The position numbers and the translations under genes are program-made. Positions 23,997 through 32,468 of a DNA stretch of 51,071 nt are shown one piece after another. The notes under the pieces were generated by a model. It worked only from the letters and a program-made list of their open reading frames with translations. It ran no database searches and was not told where the DNA came from. The stretch covers positions 1-51,071 of the forward strand of contig JAUYHA010000020.1 of the NCBI GenBank assembly GCA_030690265.1, read 5' to 3'. The DNA comes from Dehalococcoidales bacterium (GTDB lineage: Bacteria > Chloroflexota > Dehalococcoidia > Dehalococcoidales > UBA2162). The stretch's first letter is position 1, and each line of letters opens with the position of its first letter.

Positions 23997-25908
23997 TTTT
24001 GACCAGTTCCTAGAGCATTTCAGCATAGCCAAGAGGCAGGGTAACAAGGCTATTTGCCTTTGTCCTACCCACGATGACAAGCACGGCAGCCTACACTTCA
24101 CATTAGACCGAGATAAGATACTCGGTTATTGCTTTGCGGGCTGCCAGATTGCAGATATTCTAACCGCCGTCAACTTGAAATTGAGTGACCTATTCCTTGA
24201 TGGCAGGCGTTCACCTGAAGCCATATACCAATACCAGGCTAAGGATGGCGGGCTAGCTTATGAGAAGGAAAAATACCGCAAAAAGAATGGCGGTAAGACA
24301 TTCAAACAGAGACGACTAGACGCTGAAGGTAAAATCATCTATGACCTAAAAGACATTCAGCGTATACCCTATAACTATCCTGGCGTAATTAAAGCTATCA
24401 AACAGGGTGAAACTATTATCTGGCCAGAGGGCGAAAAGGATGCAGAGACAGCGAGGATACTTGGCTACGCTCACACTACAATGGGTGGGGCTTCGGACTG
24501 GAAAGATGAATGGAAGGGCTTTTTCCGTAATGCCAGGGTGGCTTTGTTCTCGGATAAAGACAAGCCCGGTATTAGCCTTGTCCAGAATATAAGCAAGTCG
24601 CTTGTTGAAGTCAGCAAGAGCGTTAAGGTGGTAATTTTACCAGACGGTAAGGACTTATCGGAATGGGTGACCCTGGGGCATGGCCGGGCTGACCTGGACA
24701 AGTTGATAGCGGAAGCGCCGGAGCTGGTAAAGTCAAAAAGGTTCGATTTGCAGGATTTCGCTATTAGCCATGATGACTTATTGGCTAAAGAACTGGAGCC
24801 ACTCGACTACTTGGTTGACGGAATACTTACCACTCCAGGTACTGCAGTATTGGCGGGTCGCAAGAAAATCGGTAAGTCATGGTTGAGCCTACAGTTATCG
24901 CAGAGTGTAGCTTCAGGGTCACCATTTTTGGGTAAAGCAACGAGGCAAGGGGGAGTCATTCATCTGGCTTTAGAGGACGGGGAGCGCCGGTTAAAGCAAC
25001 GATTGGAAATGCAGAACGCAGCTAAAAAACTACCAGTGACCTACATTACCCAGGCTGAACCACTGAATACAACGGCGGGTTTTGAAGCACTCCAAGAATT
25101 GATAAGAGTAAAACACCCGGCGCTAGTGGTTATTGACACCTTTGCTACAGCTAAGAATCGTTTCCTAGTCGAAAACGAGGCAGGGTCAAACGCCGACCTG
25201 TTCAATAAATTACATAGCGTAGCAATTGCTGAGAACACGGTTATTGTTCTGGTGGCCCATCATGGCAAAGCATCTTACGGCGACCCTGGTTTTGACATAC
25301 GAGGGTCAAGCGCCATACCTGGTGCAACCGATACCAATTTGGGGTTGTATAAAAATAGCGATGGCACTTTTGACTTGAAGGCAGAGGGAAGGGATATTGG
25401 GGAAGTTGACTTGCGAATTAGCTTTGACGCTGAGCTAACCTGGCGCTGGCAATGCCAGGGGGATGCCAGGGACGTTAGGCGGGCTGAGGCTGAGGACAGA
25501 ATCCTTGACGCACTTAACTTATTAGGTGGTGAGGCTGAGGCTTCCGTTATTGCTAATGAAATTGATGTCACACGAGCTACCGTTTCCACTCACCTTAAGA
25601 GAATGAGGGAACAGGGTATAGTTGGCTATAAGGTATTCAATACCGGCAAGACTAGCAAAATCATTTACTTGTCCCCTACAGTCCCCACAAACCCCACACA
25701 CCAGACTGAAGGGGATGGTATCACTGTAGGCACTGAAGGGATTGTAGGGGCTACTAAAAAAGAACTACCAATGACCGATAGCGATATTCCCGATTACCCT
25801 GCTGCACCTTGCGGGTGTGGTTGTAGGGATTACTGGCTGCGGGAAGCGAGCCAGTGGGGTAAGGCTGAATGGTTATGCTCACGCTGTCACCCACAGCGAG
25901 CACAGTAA
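23986..25908 (+). CDS. Primase/helicase-like replication protein of the element
   Basis: A 640-residue multidomain protein. Residues 24-53 form a CHC2-like zinc site (C26, H29, C49, C53). Residues about 150-230 resemble a TOPRIM-type primase core (IIWPEGEKDAETARILG, VALFSDKDKPG). Residues about 270-480 are a RecA-like ATPase with Walker A GRKKIGKS (about 291-298), Walker B LVVIDTF and VLVAHHGK. A winged helix follows near 515-550 (VTRATVSTHLKRMREQG), and the C-terminus has a second cysteine cluster (CGCGC ... CSRCH). The architecture matches plasmid and satellite RepA/primase-helicase proteins. GTG 23986 follows GAGGG and is preferred to an earlier GTG/ATG in another context. Confidence 0.85.
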   Translation: MSSNFDQFLEHFSIAKRQGNKAICLCPTHDDKHGSLHFTLDRDKILGYCFAGCQIADILTAVNLKLSDLFLDGRRSPEAIYQYQAKDGGLAYEKEKYRKKNGGKTFKQRRLDAEGKIIYDLKDIQRIPYNYPGVIKAIKQGETIIWPEGEKDAETARILGYAHTTMGGASDWKDEWKGFFRNARVALFSDKDKPGISLVQNISKSLVEVSKSVKVVILPDGKDLSEWVTLGHGRADLDKLIAEAPELVKSKRFDLQDFAISHDDLLAKELEPLDYLVDGILTTPGTAVLAGRKKIGKSWLSLQLSQSVASGSPFLGKATRQGGVIHLALEDGERRLKQRLEMQNAAKKLPVTYITQAEPLNTTAGFEALQELIRVKHPALVVIDTFATAKNRFLVENEAGSNADLFNKLHSVAIAENTVIVLVAHHGKASYGDPGFDIRGSSAIPGATDTNLGLYKNSDGTFDLKAEGRDIGEVDLRISFDAELTWRWQCQGDARDVRRAEAEDRILDALNLLGGEAEASVIANEIDVTRATVSTHLKRMREQGIVGYKVFNTGKTSKIIYLSPTVPTNPTHQTEGDGITVGTEGIVGATKKELPMTDSDIPDYPAAPCGCGCRDYWLREASQWGKAEWLCSRCHPQRAQ

Positions 25909-25936
25909 ACGGGCGAGAGGGGGGAATACTACTCGG

Positions 25937-26194
25937 ATGACCGCAAAGAGGCTTCAAAACAAGCCACCACGAGGGACAGAACAGGTTAAGGGAATGGCGA
26001 TAGGTAAGGACTGGCGAATTGGGGCTGATGCCTTAAATATCATCCTTTACCGGCGTCAGGTCAACAAGGAAACTGGAAAAGAATACTGGCGGGCACACAG
26101 CTATTACTCCACGGTGGCTAACGCACTGGTGGAGCTGGTTAATCAAGGTGTCCGGGGTACCGAACTGGCAGACCTGAATACCGCTTGCGCCTAA
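25937..26194 (+). CDS. Small phage-type protein of unknown function
   Basis: An 85-residue protein with a pattern seen in uncharacterised phage and plasmid proteins: GKDWRIGADALNIILYRRQ, then YWRAHSYYSTVANALVELVNQ. That is a short beta strand pair followed by one helix. The start is ATG 25937; ATG 25994 (MAIGKDWRIG) is an alternative. It lies 28 bp after the replication gene and overlaps the next gene by 10 bp, so it belongs to the same transcript. Confidence 0.6.
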   Translation: MTAKRLQNKPPRGTEQVKGMAIGKDWRIGADALNIILYRRQVNKETGKEYWRAHSYYSTVANALVELVNQGVRGTELADLNTACA

Positions 26195-26436
26195 ATCGCA
26201 AACAAGGCGAGTGGATTACTATCAATATACCAGCAGAAGGAAAATTAAAACAGGGTAATGATTTTCCCGTTAACCAAAACGATAACGGGGAATTTCCCAC
26301 ACTAAAAGATGTTGGCATTGACTACCACGATAGCCCTAAATACAGACTATTGGCTAATATACCAGAGGCAAAGTTTGAGCAGCTACGCAAAGATATTTTG
26401 AAGGCGTGCGGGACAAACGGGGTAAAAGTGGCTTGA
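26185..26436 (+). CDS. Small hypothetical protein of the element
   Basis: An 83-residue soluble protein starting at TTG 26185 inside the end of the previous gene. The most regular part is the C-terminal helix PEAKFEQLRKDILKACG. I do not recognise the family. The tight overlap supports a real coupled gene. Confidence 0.5.
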   Translation: MRLNRKQGEWITINIPAEGKLKQGNDFPVNQNDNGEFPTLKDVGIDYHDSPKYRLLANIPEAKFEQLRKDILKACGTNGVKVA

Positions 26437-26473
26437 CAGGGATGTTATCAAGGTATATAAGTAAGGCACTGAG

Positions 26474-26638
26474 ATGGGTAAATATATCAATAGAGAAACC
26501 GTATTGGTTGGTTTGTTTCTATTAGCTATGCTGGCTTATGCAATTCAGTGTCAGAATAACGCAGTTAAAGAACCGCCTACACTTCCCCCATGGGAGGAAA
26601 AGATGGATATAAGCCCTCCAGGGATAGAAGGTTGGTGA
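26474..26638 (+). CDS. 54-residue single-pass membrane protein
   Basis: Begins MGKYINRETVLVGLFLLAML at ATG 26474 and has one hydrophobic helix (residues 9-24) followed by a short proline-rich tail (KEPPTLPPWEEKMD). AAGGCACTGAG precedes the ATG. It is cargo of the element, just before the lipoprotein gene. Function unknown; small single-pass proteins here could be holin-like, exclusion-related or toxin-like, but nothing decides. Confidence 0.5.
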   Translation: MGKYINRETVLVGLFLLAMLAYAIQCQNNAVKEPPTLPPWEEKMDISPPGIEGW

Positions 26639-26662
26639 AAAGTGTTAACTAAAGACGGCAAC

Positions 26663-27253
26663 ATGAAAAGGGTATCAGTCATTACAGTAATCTTAATTCT
26701 GGCTTTGAGTGTCATAGGTTGCACACAATCCCCCCAACCATATACACCCCGGTATACTGCCGACCAAGTAGTATATATAGCTCAGGCTCAATACCCTGTT
26801 GCTTACAGCGTAAAAACAACGATTTTTTCGCCAGCCCCAGAAAGCATGAACCCTTCGCAGCCTTGGCCTTGGCTTACCCCAGAGCAAAGGGAGGTAATAT
26901 CAGGTTTGTCAGGACTTGAAAAAGAACGCCAAGCTCTGCTTATGGCGGCAGAAAATATGAGAGCATTTGAATTAGAAGAGCAACTAAAGGAGCAGTTTCC
27001 AGAGTTTAAGGAACAAAAAGAGAGAGAGATTTTAGCTAGGCAACAAGTTATTACTGATACACAGCAGACACCGACGAGCATTACCGCTACTTATATAGAT
27101 ACGGCGGTATGGGAAGTAACAATAAAAGCTCCCCCTCTCTACTACTTAGAAAGACCTCTAAGCGGGGTATCCTCAAAGACACTTTATTTCTATGAGACTG
27201 ATGGCTCTTTGTATAAGACATACGACCGTTATACTAAAACCCTTACTCGTTAA
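26663..27253 (+). CDS. Element-encoded lipoprotein
   Basis: A 196-residue protein with a type II signal peptide (MKRVSVITVILILALSVIGC, lipobox VIGC). The mature part is a charged helical region (LEEQLKEQFPEFKEQKERE) and then a beta-rich C-terminus (TATYIDTAVWEVTIKAPP). It should be anchored outside the membrane. I start it at ATG 26663; GTG 26642 would add seven residues. A surface lipoprotein as last cargo gene could alter the host surface, for example for superinfection exclusion. That is inference only. Confidence 0.65.
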   Translation: MKRVSVITVILILALSVIGCTQSPQPYTPRYTADQVVYIAQAQYPVAYSVKTTIFSPAPESMNPSQPWPWLTPEQREVISGLSGLEKERQALLMAAENMRAFELEEQLKEQFPEFKEQKEREILARQQVITDTQQTPTSITATYIDTAVWEVTIKAPPLYYLERPLSGVSSKTLYFYETDGSLYKTYDRYTKTLTR

Positions 27254-27592
27254 GTAATTCCTCTCTACTTCTACCCTCTTTTAGCCTATTTCTGTCTTAC
27301 TTCTCACCTTTTCGTGCCTAATTGTCAAGCCCTGAAGCTAAAAAACTATTTTTGGCTTGCGGATTTTTTGTGTTAAACAATCTAGCCATAACACCCGCCA
27401 CCCTTTAAGACCTTCGTATTTTAGACAAACTAACAACATGTCTCACGCCTGAATCAAAGCTAGAAAGTTGGCGTTAATTTGGCGTTAAATTGTAAATAAC
27501 AGGTTGTTACCAGATGGTATTTTAGCTTTGACACCGAAAACAGAATAATACTGCTTTGAAGCTAAAACCACTGGTTGACATTTTAGCCTAGA
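27254..27592. other. Noncoding right end of the element
   Basis: No gene seen. AT-rich, with the arm-type repeats at 27468-27488 and otherwise unassigned sequence up to the attachment site. Confidence 0.6.
27468..27488. repeat. Paired TTGGCGTTAA repeats near attR
   Basis: TTGGCGTTAA at 27468-27477 and 27479-27488, 11 bp apart, matching the pair at 21450-21470 in sequence, orientation and spacing. Confidence 0.7.
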
Positions 27593-27632
27593 ATTTTAAG
27601 TCCGCTGCGTCTGCCAGTTCCGCCACCCCGGC
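27593..27632 (-). repeat. Element attachment site, far side: displaced 5' half of tRNA-Leu
   Basis: Forty bases identical to the 5' half of tRNA-Leu (21369-21408). It lacks the 3' half and cannot form a tRNA. It is the original chromosomal 5' half, pushed away by the element. Confidence 0.9.
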
Positions 27633-27658
27633 AAAAAGAATGCCTAAAAAGCTTCTAA

Positions 27659-27667
27659 ATTATAACA
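27659..27667 (-). promoter_or_regulatory. Orphaned native tRNA-Leu promoter
   Basis: TGTTATAAT (extended -10) on the minus strand, 27 bases upstream of the displaced tRNA 5' end. It now points into the right end of the element, not into a complete tRNA. The same extended -10 serves guaA. Confidence 0.5.
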
Positions 27668-27754
27668 TACCTTTGGAACCGGCTAAAAACCGCCCGGAGC
27701 TTTTGAATAAGGTCACGGTGATTACGGATGATGAAGCTTATCCAGGCTTCCCAT

Positions 27755-29029
27755 TCAGTTGTCTCCGGCAGTAGTTATTTTCGGTCTGATAAGGATTATA
27801 AACAAGGCGCGTACCAGCGTCATCACCGCCATAATCATAAAAGCCAGTGCATAGTCACCGATTTTATCATAAATAAGCCCACCGCTGACCGGACCAAGAC
27901 CGGCCCCGATTCCCCAGCTCACACTCAGTGTACCCATGATTTTACCAATGTTTGCTACGCCGAAAGTATCCGCAATCAGAGCCGTTGTGGCAATGCCCTC
28001 TCCACCCTGGGCAAAGCCAAGGACCACGGCAACCAGATATAGTACCCATAGCTTATCTGCCCACACCAGCGAGAGAACAAACCCAACCGAAAGTAAGGAA
28101 CAAATGACTGCGGTTCTCTTTTTGCCTACCCGGTCGGAAACTGTTCCCATTATTATACCACCTGCCATTGCTGCAATCCCGTTCAGGCTAAGAAAAGTGG
28201 CGGCTTGTATTGACGAAAATCCCATATCGGTAATGTGGGGCACTACATGGGTTAATAACAGGAAGAGACTGAAAGCAGACGACAGCCAGAGTAAGTTGAA
28301 GAGCCAGAAACTCCTGGTTCTCAATGCCTGGAACATTGAAAGGGAGGTTGATTGAGAGATTCCGTGAACAGGTGCTCGACTTGAAAACTGGCTATCAACC
28401 GGCTCTGACTTTACTCCGTCGGGGAAAGTACCAATTTCATCCGGGTCTTTCTTCAGGACCAATGACATTGGCATGATAAATACTATGGCGATTACTCCCA
28501 TCACGATATAAGCGATACGCCAGTCGAAACTGGAAATAATGTAGGCAGCCAAAGGAGCAAAAATTACCGTTCCCAGCGCCTGTCCGGCGCCAACGATACC
28601 TACTGCCAGACCGCGTTGTCTATTGAACCAGCGGGATGCCGTTGACATCACGATAGTATAGGAAGCCCGGCTACCCATTGACAGCAGTAGACTGAAAGTG
28701 AGGAACAACTGCCAGGCAGCGGTTGTCCGGCTTATCAGTATCAGGGCAAGTCCGGTTACCCCTCCCATTATCAGCACGATAACCTTCGGCCCAAATCTAT
28801 CCAGAGCCCAACCACCGAGAACAGGAAAGGCAGAGCCCAGGACCATATAGCCGGAAAAGATGGCGGAGGTCGTAGTCCTTGAAAGATTGAATTCGCTGGC
28901 CAGTTCTTTAAAGAAAACGCCAAATGAACTGCTCGTACCCATAAAAATAGCAAAGACAACAAAACAGGCCCATACCACCACCCAGCCGTAGAAAATTCTA
29001 TCCTTAATTTGGTAAATAGTTGACAACAA
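27755..29029 (-). CDS. Major facilitator superfamily transporter
   Basis: A 424-residue protein with twelve predicted membrane helices and a central cytoplasmic loop near residue 205 (KKDPDEIGTFPDGVKSE). Features such as FYGWVVVWACF at the start, SSSFGVFFKELASEF, and the loop LDRFGPK (MFS motif A-like) fit the monocarboxylate/oxalate-formate antiporter branch. Substrate unknown. It lies just outside the element and ends convergent with it. Confidence 0.85.
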   Translation of the reverse strand: MLSTIYQIKDRIFYGWVVVWACFVVFAIFMGTSSSFGVFFKELASEFNLSRTTTSAIFSGYMVLGSAFPVLGGWALDRFGPKVIVLIMGGVTGLALILISRTTAAWQLFLTFSLLLSMGSRASYTIVMSTASRWFNRQRGLAVGIVGAGQALGTVIFAPLAAYIISSFDWRIAYIVMGVIAIVFIMPMSLVLKKDPDEIGTFPDGVKSEPVDSQFSSRAPVHGISQSTSLSMFQALRTRSFWLFNLLWLSSAFSLFLLLTHVVPHITDMGFSSIQAATFLSLNGIAAMAGGIIMGTVSDRVGKKRTAVICSLLSVGFVLSLVWADKLWVLYLVAVVLGFAQGGEGIATTALIADTFGVANIGKIMGTLSVSWGIGAGLGPVSGGLIYDKIGDYALAFMIMAVMTLVRALFIILIRPKITTAGDN

Positions 29030-29239
29030 TAAATCTTTCTTCCGAAGAGCGTTTGACCAACATAGGTATTATACTACTCTGGAGGTTCCATTTACAGGCA
29101 GATGAAATAATAATTAACTACTTTTTCGTTTTTACTATAAGGTTGCTATAAGTTTAAGGCTTTGGTATGGTATAGTATAGTCTAACCCTCAGACCACAAA
29201 AGATAAGCAGGGGGCTGATGCCACAAAGAGGAGGGCACT

Positions 29240-29779
29240 TTGGCTTACTGTAGCAAATGTGGCAGGGAAGTAACCAGCAAGATGACATATTGTCCAGCTT
29301 GTGGGAAGAAGCTGGCAATTCCAAACGAAGACACTGTCTCAATGCCCCAAAACCCCACCATAGCAGAAGCGATAGAGTCGGGTAAAATCCAACTCCTGAA
29401 TTCGCATCAACAGCCAAGCCGCGACGATAGTCCTCTTAAACAGCGGGCACAGGATAATACATCGGGTCAAGGCAGGCTAGCGGAAGTCCCCCGTGAAATT
29501 GAAGGCTGGAACTGGGGAGCATTTCTTTTGGGGTGGATTTGGGGGGTAGGGAATAATACCTACATTTCATTCCTAACTCTTATTCCTTTTATCGGGATTA
29601 TCGTGGCTTTCGTCCTGGGGACTAGGGGAAACGAGTGGGCTTGGCGAAATAGGCGTTGGGACAGTATTAAACACTTCAAGGTAGCACAAAAAAACTGGGC
29701 AGACGCCGGAATAATTTTTTATGCCATTGCTCTTGTTGTAATTGGTGGCATATATCTCGGCAGAGGCTGCAGCCTTTGA
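29240..29779 (+). CDS. Zinc-ribbon membrane protein
   Basis: A 179-residue protein that opens with a zinc ribbon (C5-x2-C8 in YCSKCG, C19-x2-C22 in YCPACG), followed by a polar linker to about residue 88. A DUF2628-like membrane region comes next (WNWGAFLLGWIWGVGNNTY, then two more hydrophobic helices with NRRWDSIKHFKVAQKNW between them). TTG 29240 follows GAGGAGGGC. It is followed after 44 bp by another zinc-ribbon gene. Such proteins are common in Chloroflexota and have no known function. Confidence 0.7.
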   Translation: MAYCSKCGREVTSKMTYCPACGKKLAIPNEDTVSMPQNPTIAEAIESGKIQLLNSHQQPSRDDSPLKQRAQDNTSGQGRLAEVPREIEGWNWGAFLLGWIWGVGNNTYISFLTLIPFIGIIVAFVLGTRGNEWAWRNRRWDSIKHFKVAQKNWADAGIIFYAIALVVIGGIYLGRGCSL

Positions 29780-29823
29780 ACAAACTTTAAGGTTTGTCAA
29801 ATCGCTGGCGGGAGGTGATACCT

Positions 29824-30738
29824 GTGCCTATCTGCTTACAATGTGGAAATAAAGTAAATGCGGAGGATAAATTCTGCTTCTCTTGTGGAGCTGAATTGCA
29901 GGAGCCGGTGAAAACGCTCCAGCAACAGCTTGAGAGCCTTACTGAAGAAAGAGAAAAGGAAAGACAGGAACGAGAAAGGTGGGAAAGCAGTTATAAACAG
30001 CTTCAAGAAACCTTGTCAGAAAGAGATACAACAGCACAAATCCCCGCAGCGAAGAGACCAGAGAAAGAGGAAGTAGCTAGGGGAGACGGCTTTTGGGGAA
30101 CTGTCATAGCAGTGAGTGTACTTGCGGCGTTAATAGCAGGACTTATAGGCTTCGGAGTAGGGCGTTCTAGATATCAGGGGTTACAAGCTGAAAACGATGA
30201 TTTAATGGTAACGAACGATGATTTATTAAGTGAGTTACAGTCTGTCAAATCTCAAAACGATGATTTAGTGCGTCAAAACGATTATTTAAGGAGTCGGCAG
30301 ACAAGGGAGCCCAGTTCTACAGTATTAACGCCAGAGTTGCAGGAAACGCTTGATGAATTAGCTGCACTGCGATACAGGTATACATCCTTGGATACTGAAT
30401 ACCAAACATTGTTAGCACGTTATAACGATTTGCTATCACGTGCCGAATTGAGGAGATTCCGTTCCTATGGAGAACTCAAAACATGGGTAGATTCCAAAAT
30501 TACTAAAGAGGAATCCATTTCTGGCAAATATGTGACTCCAAGCGAACTATACGCTAAAGCGCTAGAGCTACAAACTGTTGCTCTGAAAGATGGCTTCATT
30601 ATTTCAGCAGTTTATGGCCAAATTCCCGGTTCACGAAACTGGATTGAATCTGTTTATTGCACAGCACAAACTGACGATGCCCTATACTGGTGGATTCCAG
30701 GGAAAAACGAAATCAAGCCAACATTTTATCCGAAGTGA
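29824..30738 (+). CDS. Zinc-ribbon, coiled-coil, single-pass membrane protein
   Basis: A 304-residue protein starting at GTG 29824, placed by a near-perfect GGAGGTGA ribosome site five bases upstream. An N-terminal zinc ribbon (CLQCG, CFSCG) is followed by a coiled coil (residues 30-70) and one membrane helix (about 90-115, VIAVSVLAALIAGLIGFGVG). A second coiled coil outside the helix contains repeated N-D-D-L units (ENDDLMVTNDDLLSEL, QNDDLVRQNDYL). The C-terminal ~90 residues form a globular domain. The ribbon is probably cytoplasmic and the C-terminal domain external. Function unknown. Confidence 0.7.
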   Translation: MPICLQCGNKVNAEDKFCFSCGAELQEPVKTLQQQLESLTEEREKERQERERWESSYKQLQETLSERDTTAQIPAAKRPEKEEVARGDGFWGTVIAVSVLAALIAGLIGFGVGRSRYQGLQAENDDLMVTNDDLLSELQSVKSQNDDLVRQNDYLRSRQTREPSSTVLTPELQETLDELAALRYRYTSLDTEYQTLLARYNDLLSRAELRRFRSYGELKTWVDSKITKEESISGKYVTPSELYAKALELQTVALKDGFIISAVYGQIPGSRNWIESVYCTAQTDDALYWWIPGKNEIKPTFYPK

Positions 30739-30808
30739 TATAACCAACAGAAGGTTTGATTGAGGTCAAACCTTCGCATAGCCCATGTAACAGAAACCTT
30801 TCTAAACT

Positions 30809-30884
30809 TGGAGGCGACGGGCGGATTCGAACCGCCGAATAGGGGTTTTGCAGACCCCCGCCTTAACCACTTGGCTACGTCGCC
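30809..30884 (-). tRNA. tRNA-Cys (anticodon GCA)
   Basis: The cloverleaf on the minus strand has acceptor GGCGACG with CGTCGCC and anticodon loop CTGCAAA giving GCA. The Cys-specific U73 is present (30812), and CCA is encoded at 30809-30811. Confidence 0.95.
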
Positions 30885-31077
30885 TCTAGAAGAAACCACC
30901 GGTTCGCTTTAACGTAAGTGTTTACTTCAAGCTATAGACTTTTCAGGATTGCTTTTCTTCGGCATTATTATAGGCTAGAATAGTCACCAATGCAAGCTGG
31001 ATTGAATCTTCTTAACAATTTCTTAACAATACCAGCGCTATACTATACCAGCAAGGGTGATAAAGGAGAGAGGATTG
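30885..31077. other. Noncoding gap upstream of the DUF4349 gene
   Basis: AT-rich. It contains a near-tandem CTTAACAATTT/CTTAACAATAC duplication (31011-31030) and TATACT (31039-31044). No -35 box at a normal distance was found, so I do not call a promoter. Confidence 0.4.
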
Positions 31078-32190
31078 ATGAGAAGGTTAATAGTTGTTAT
31101 CGGATTGCTGCTGGTTACCACTCTACCGGTGCTGTTCGCCTGTGCTCCAGAACCTTCGGAATCGGAAGAGATGTCAGTAGGAAAAACAATAGAGCCGGCA
31201 CCGCCAATGGTAATCAGAGGAGAAGGCTCGGCAGAAGGGGGATTCTCCGCAGTAGCAGACCTCGATTTACAGTTAGCTGATGACCGGATGATAGTCCGCA
31301 CCGGAGACCTGGTGCTGGTTGTGGAGGATGTTACTTTTACCATAGAACGGATTACCGACATGGCTAATAGCTTTGATGGTTATGTCGTTTCCTCAAGGTC
31401 GTGGAAAGAAGGAGACAGGCTGGTTGGTAACATTACCATCCGCGTGCCTGCCGGGGACTTTGACAGTGCCATGGGGACGCTGCGTGACCTGGCTGCTGAG
31501 GTAACCTCCGAGAGCTCAACAAGCAAGGATGTAACCGAGGAGTATGTCGACCTGGGCGCCAAGCTGGCTAACCTCGAAGCAACCGAAAGACAGCTGCTGG
31601 TTGTCATGGAGAAAGCGGAAACGGTGGAAGATATCCTGGATGTTCAGCGCGAGCTCTCCAGAGTAAGGGGTGAGATTGAGCAGACCAAAGCCCGCATGCA
31701 ATACCTGGAGCGCACCTCCGAGACCTCGCTGATTAATATACATCTGACACAGTCTGCCCTGGATATCGGATTTGCTGCCGACAAGAGGAGAGGATTGAAA
31801 GAAGGTGAGAAGATACAGTTTATTATTCAGCAGATTGCGGGCGGTTTCCCTCCCTACAGCTACGAGTGGGACTTCGGCGATGGAGAAACCAGCACGGAGG
31901 CTAGCCCTGTCCATAACTATAAAAATGCGGGCAGTTATACTGTTTCACTCACCGTAACTGATGACCGGGGTAACACGGATACCGAAACCAGGATTGACTA
32001 TATCAGCATTATCCCCGGCTGGAGTGCCGGCAATATTGCCAGTGGAGCATGGAACGGCCTGGTCAATTTTGCTCAGATGCTGGCGGATATACTCATCTGG
32101 CTTGCCATTTTCAGCCCCGTCTGGATAGCTGCCGGCGGTATCACCTACGGCATTATCCACTGGCGGCGGCGCAGGAAAAAGGCTCAGTAA
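31078..32190 (+). CDS. DUF4349 lipoprotein with an inserted PKD domain
   Basis: A 370-residue protein starting at ATG 31078 after AAAGGAGAGAGG. A lipobox ends at C22 (LPVLFAC). Residues about 70-230 match the DUF4349 pattern: RTGDLVLVVEDV, SFDGYVVSSRSW, ITIRVPAGDFDSAM, EYVDLGAKLANLEATERQLL, and a coiled coil of RELSRVRGEIEQ. A PKD domain (about 240-310, GGFPPYSYEWDFGDGETST ... YTVSLTVTDDRGN) is inserted before the C-terminal membrane helix and the basic end RRRRKK. The C-terminal anchor is usual for the family; the PKD insert is not something I expect. Likely a cell-surface protein. Confidence 0.8.
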   Translation: MRRLIVVIGLLLVTTLPVLFACAPEPSESEEMSVGKTIEPAPPMVIRGEGSAEGGFSAVADLDLQLADDRMIVRTGDLVLVVEDVTFTIERITDMANSFDGYVVSSRSWKEGDRLVGNITIRVPAGDFDSAMGTLRDLAAEVTSESSTSKDVTEEYVDLGAKLANLEATERQLLVVMEKAETVEDILDVQRELSRVRGEIEQTKARMQYLERTSETSLINIHLTQSALDIGFAADKRRGLKEGEKIQFIIQQIAGGFPPYSYEWDFGDGETSTEASPVHNYKNAGSYTVSLTVTDDRGNTDTETRIDYISIIPGWSAGNIASGAWNGLVNFAQMLADILIWLAIFSPVWIAAGGITYGIIHWRRRRKKAQ

Positions 32191-32211
32191 TTGTTCACGG
32201 AGAGAGTTTAG

Positions 32212-32406
32212 CTATTCGTACTGCCGGTTAGCCAGTACAGTGGCAATACAGGCTAGAAGCAAAACGGCTCCCAGTGTCAGCCAGAATATCGGGGTAAACG
32301 CGGCAGGAAGCTCGGTAAGCAAGGGAACTAACTCTGCAGCAGCGATTATACCCACCACAGCTCCCAAGCCACCGAGGATACCCAGAACCCAGGCTAATAT
32401 TGCCAT
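32212..32406 (-). CDS. 64-residue two-helix membrane protein
   Basis: Starts MAILAWVLGILGGLGAVVGI at ATG 32406, nine bases after AGGAGGC, which is preferred over the ATG 63 bases upstream. Two hydrophobic helices are separated by a short acidic loop. It is convergent with the DUF4349 gene. Function unknown. Confidence 0.6.
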   Translation of the reverse strand: MAILAWVLGILGGLGAVVGIIAAAELVPLLTELPAAFTPIFWLTLGAVLLLACIATVLANRQYE

Positions 32407-32468
32407 TATGGACTGCCTCCTTAATATTAGAATTGGCTTTATTTTAATCATAAATTGCTCTATAATCA

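Larger units (their letters stand above)
21409..27632. mobile_element. 6.2-kb integrative element in tRNA-Leu
   Basis: Bounded by the 40-bp att repeats. Gene order is integrase and an unknown gene leftward, then rightward an Xre-like regulator, an excisionase-like HTH protein, a primase/helicase-like replication protein, three small proteins and a lipoprotein. No relaxase, capsid, portal, terminase or type IV secretion gene is visible. It is therefore not a full prophage or self-transmissible element. A phage satellite or an integrated replicon is more likely. Confidence 0.85.

Noticed and set aside
27593-27632. A second tRNA-Leu gene
   Set aside because: Only the 5' half is present; it is an attachment-site duplicate.
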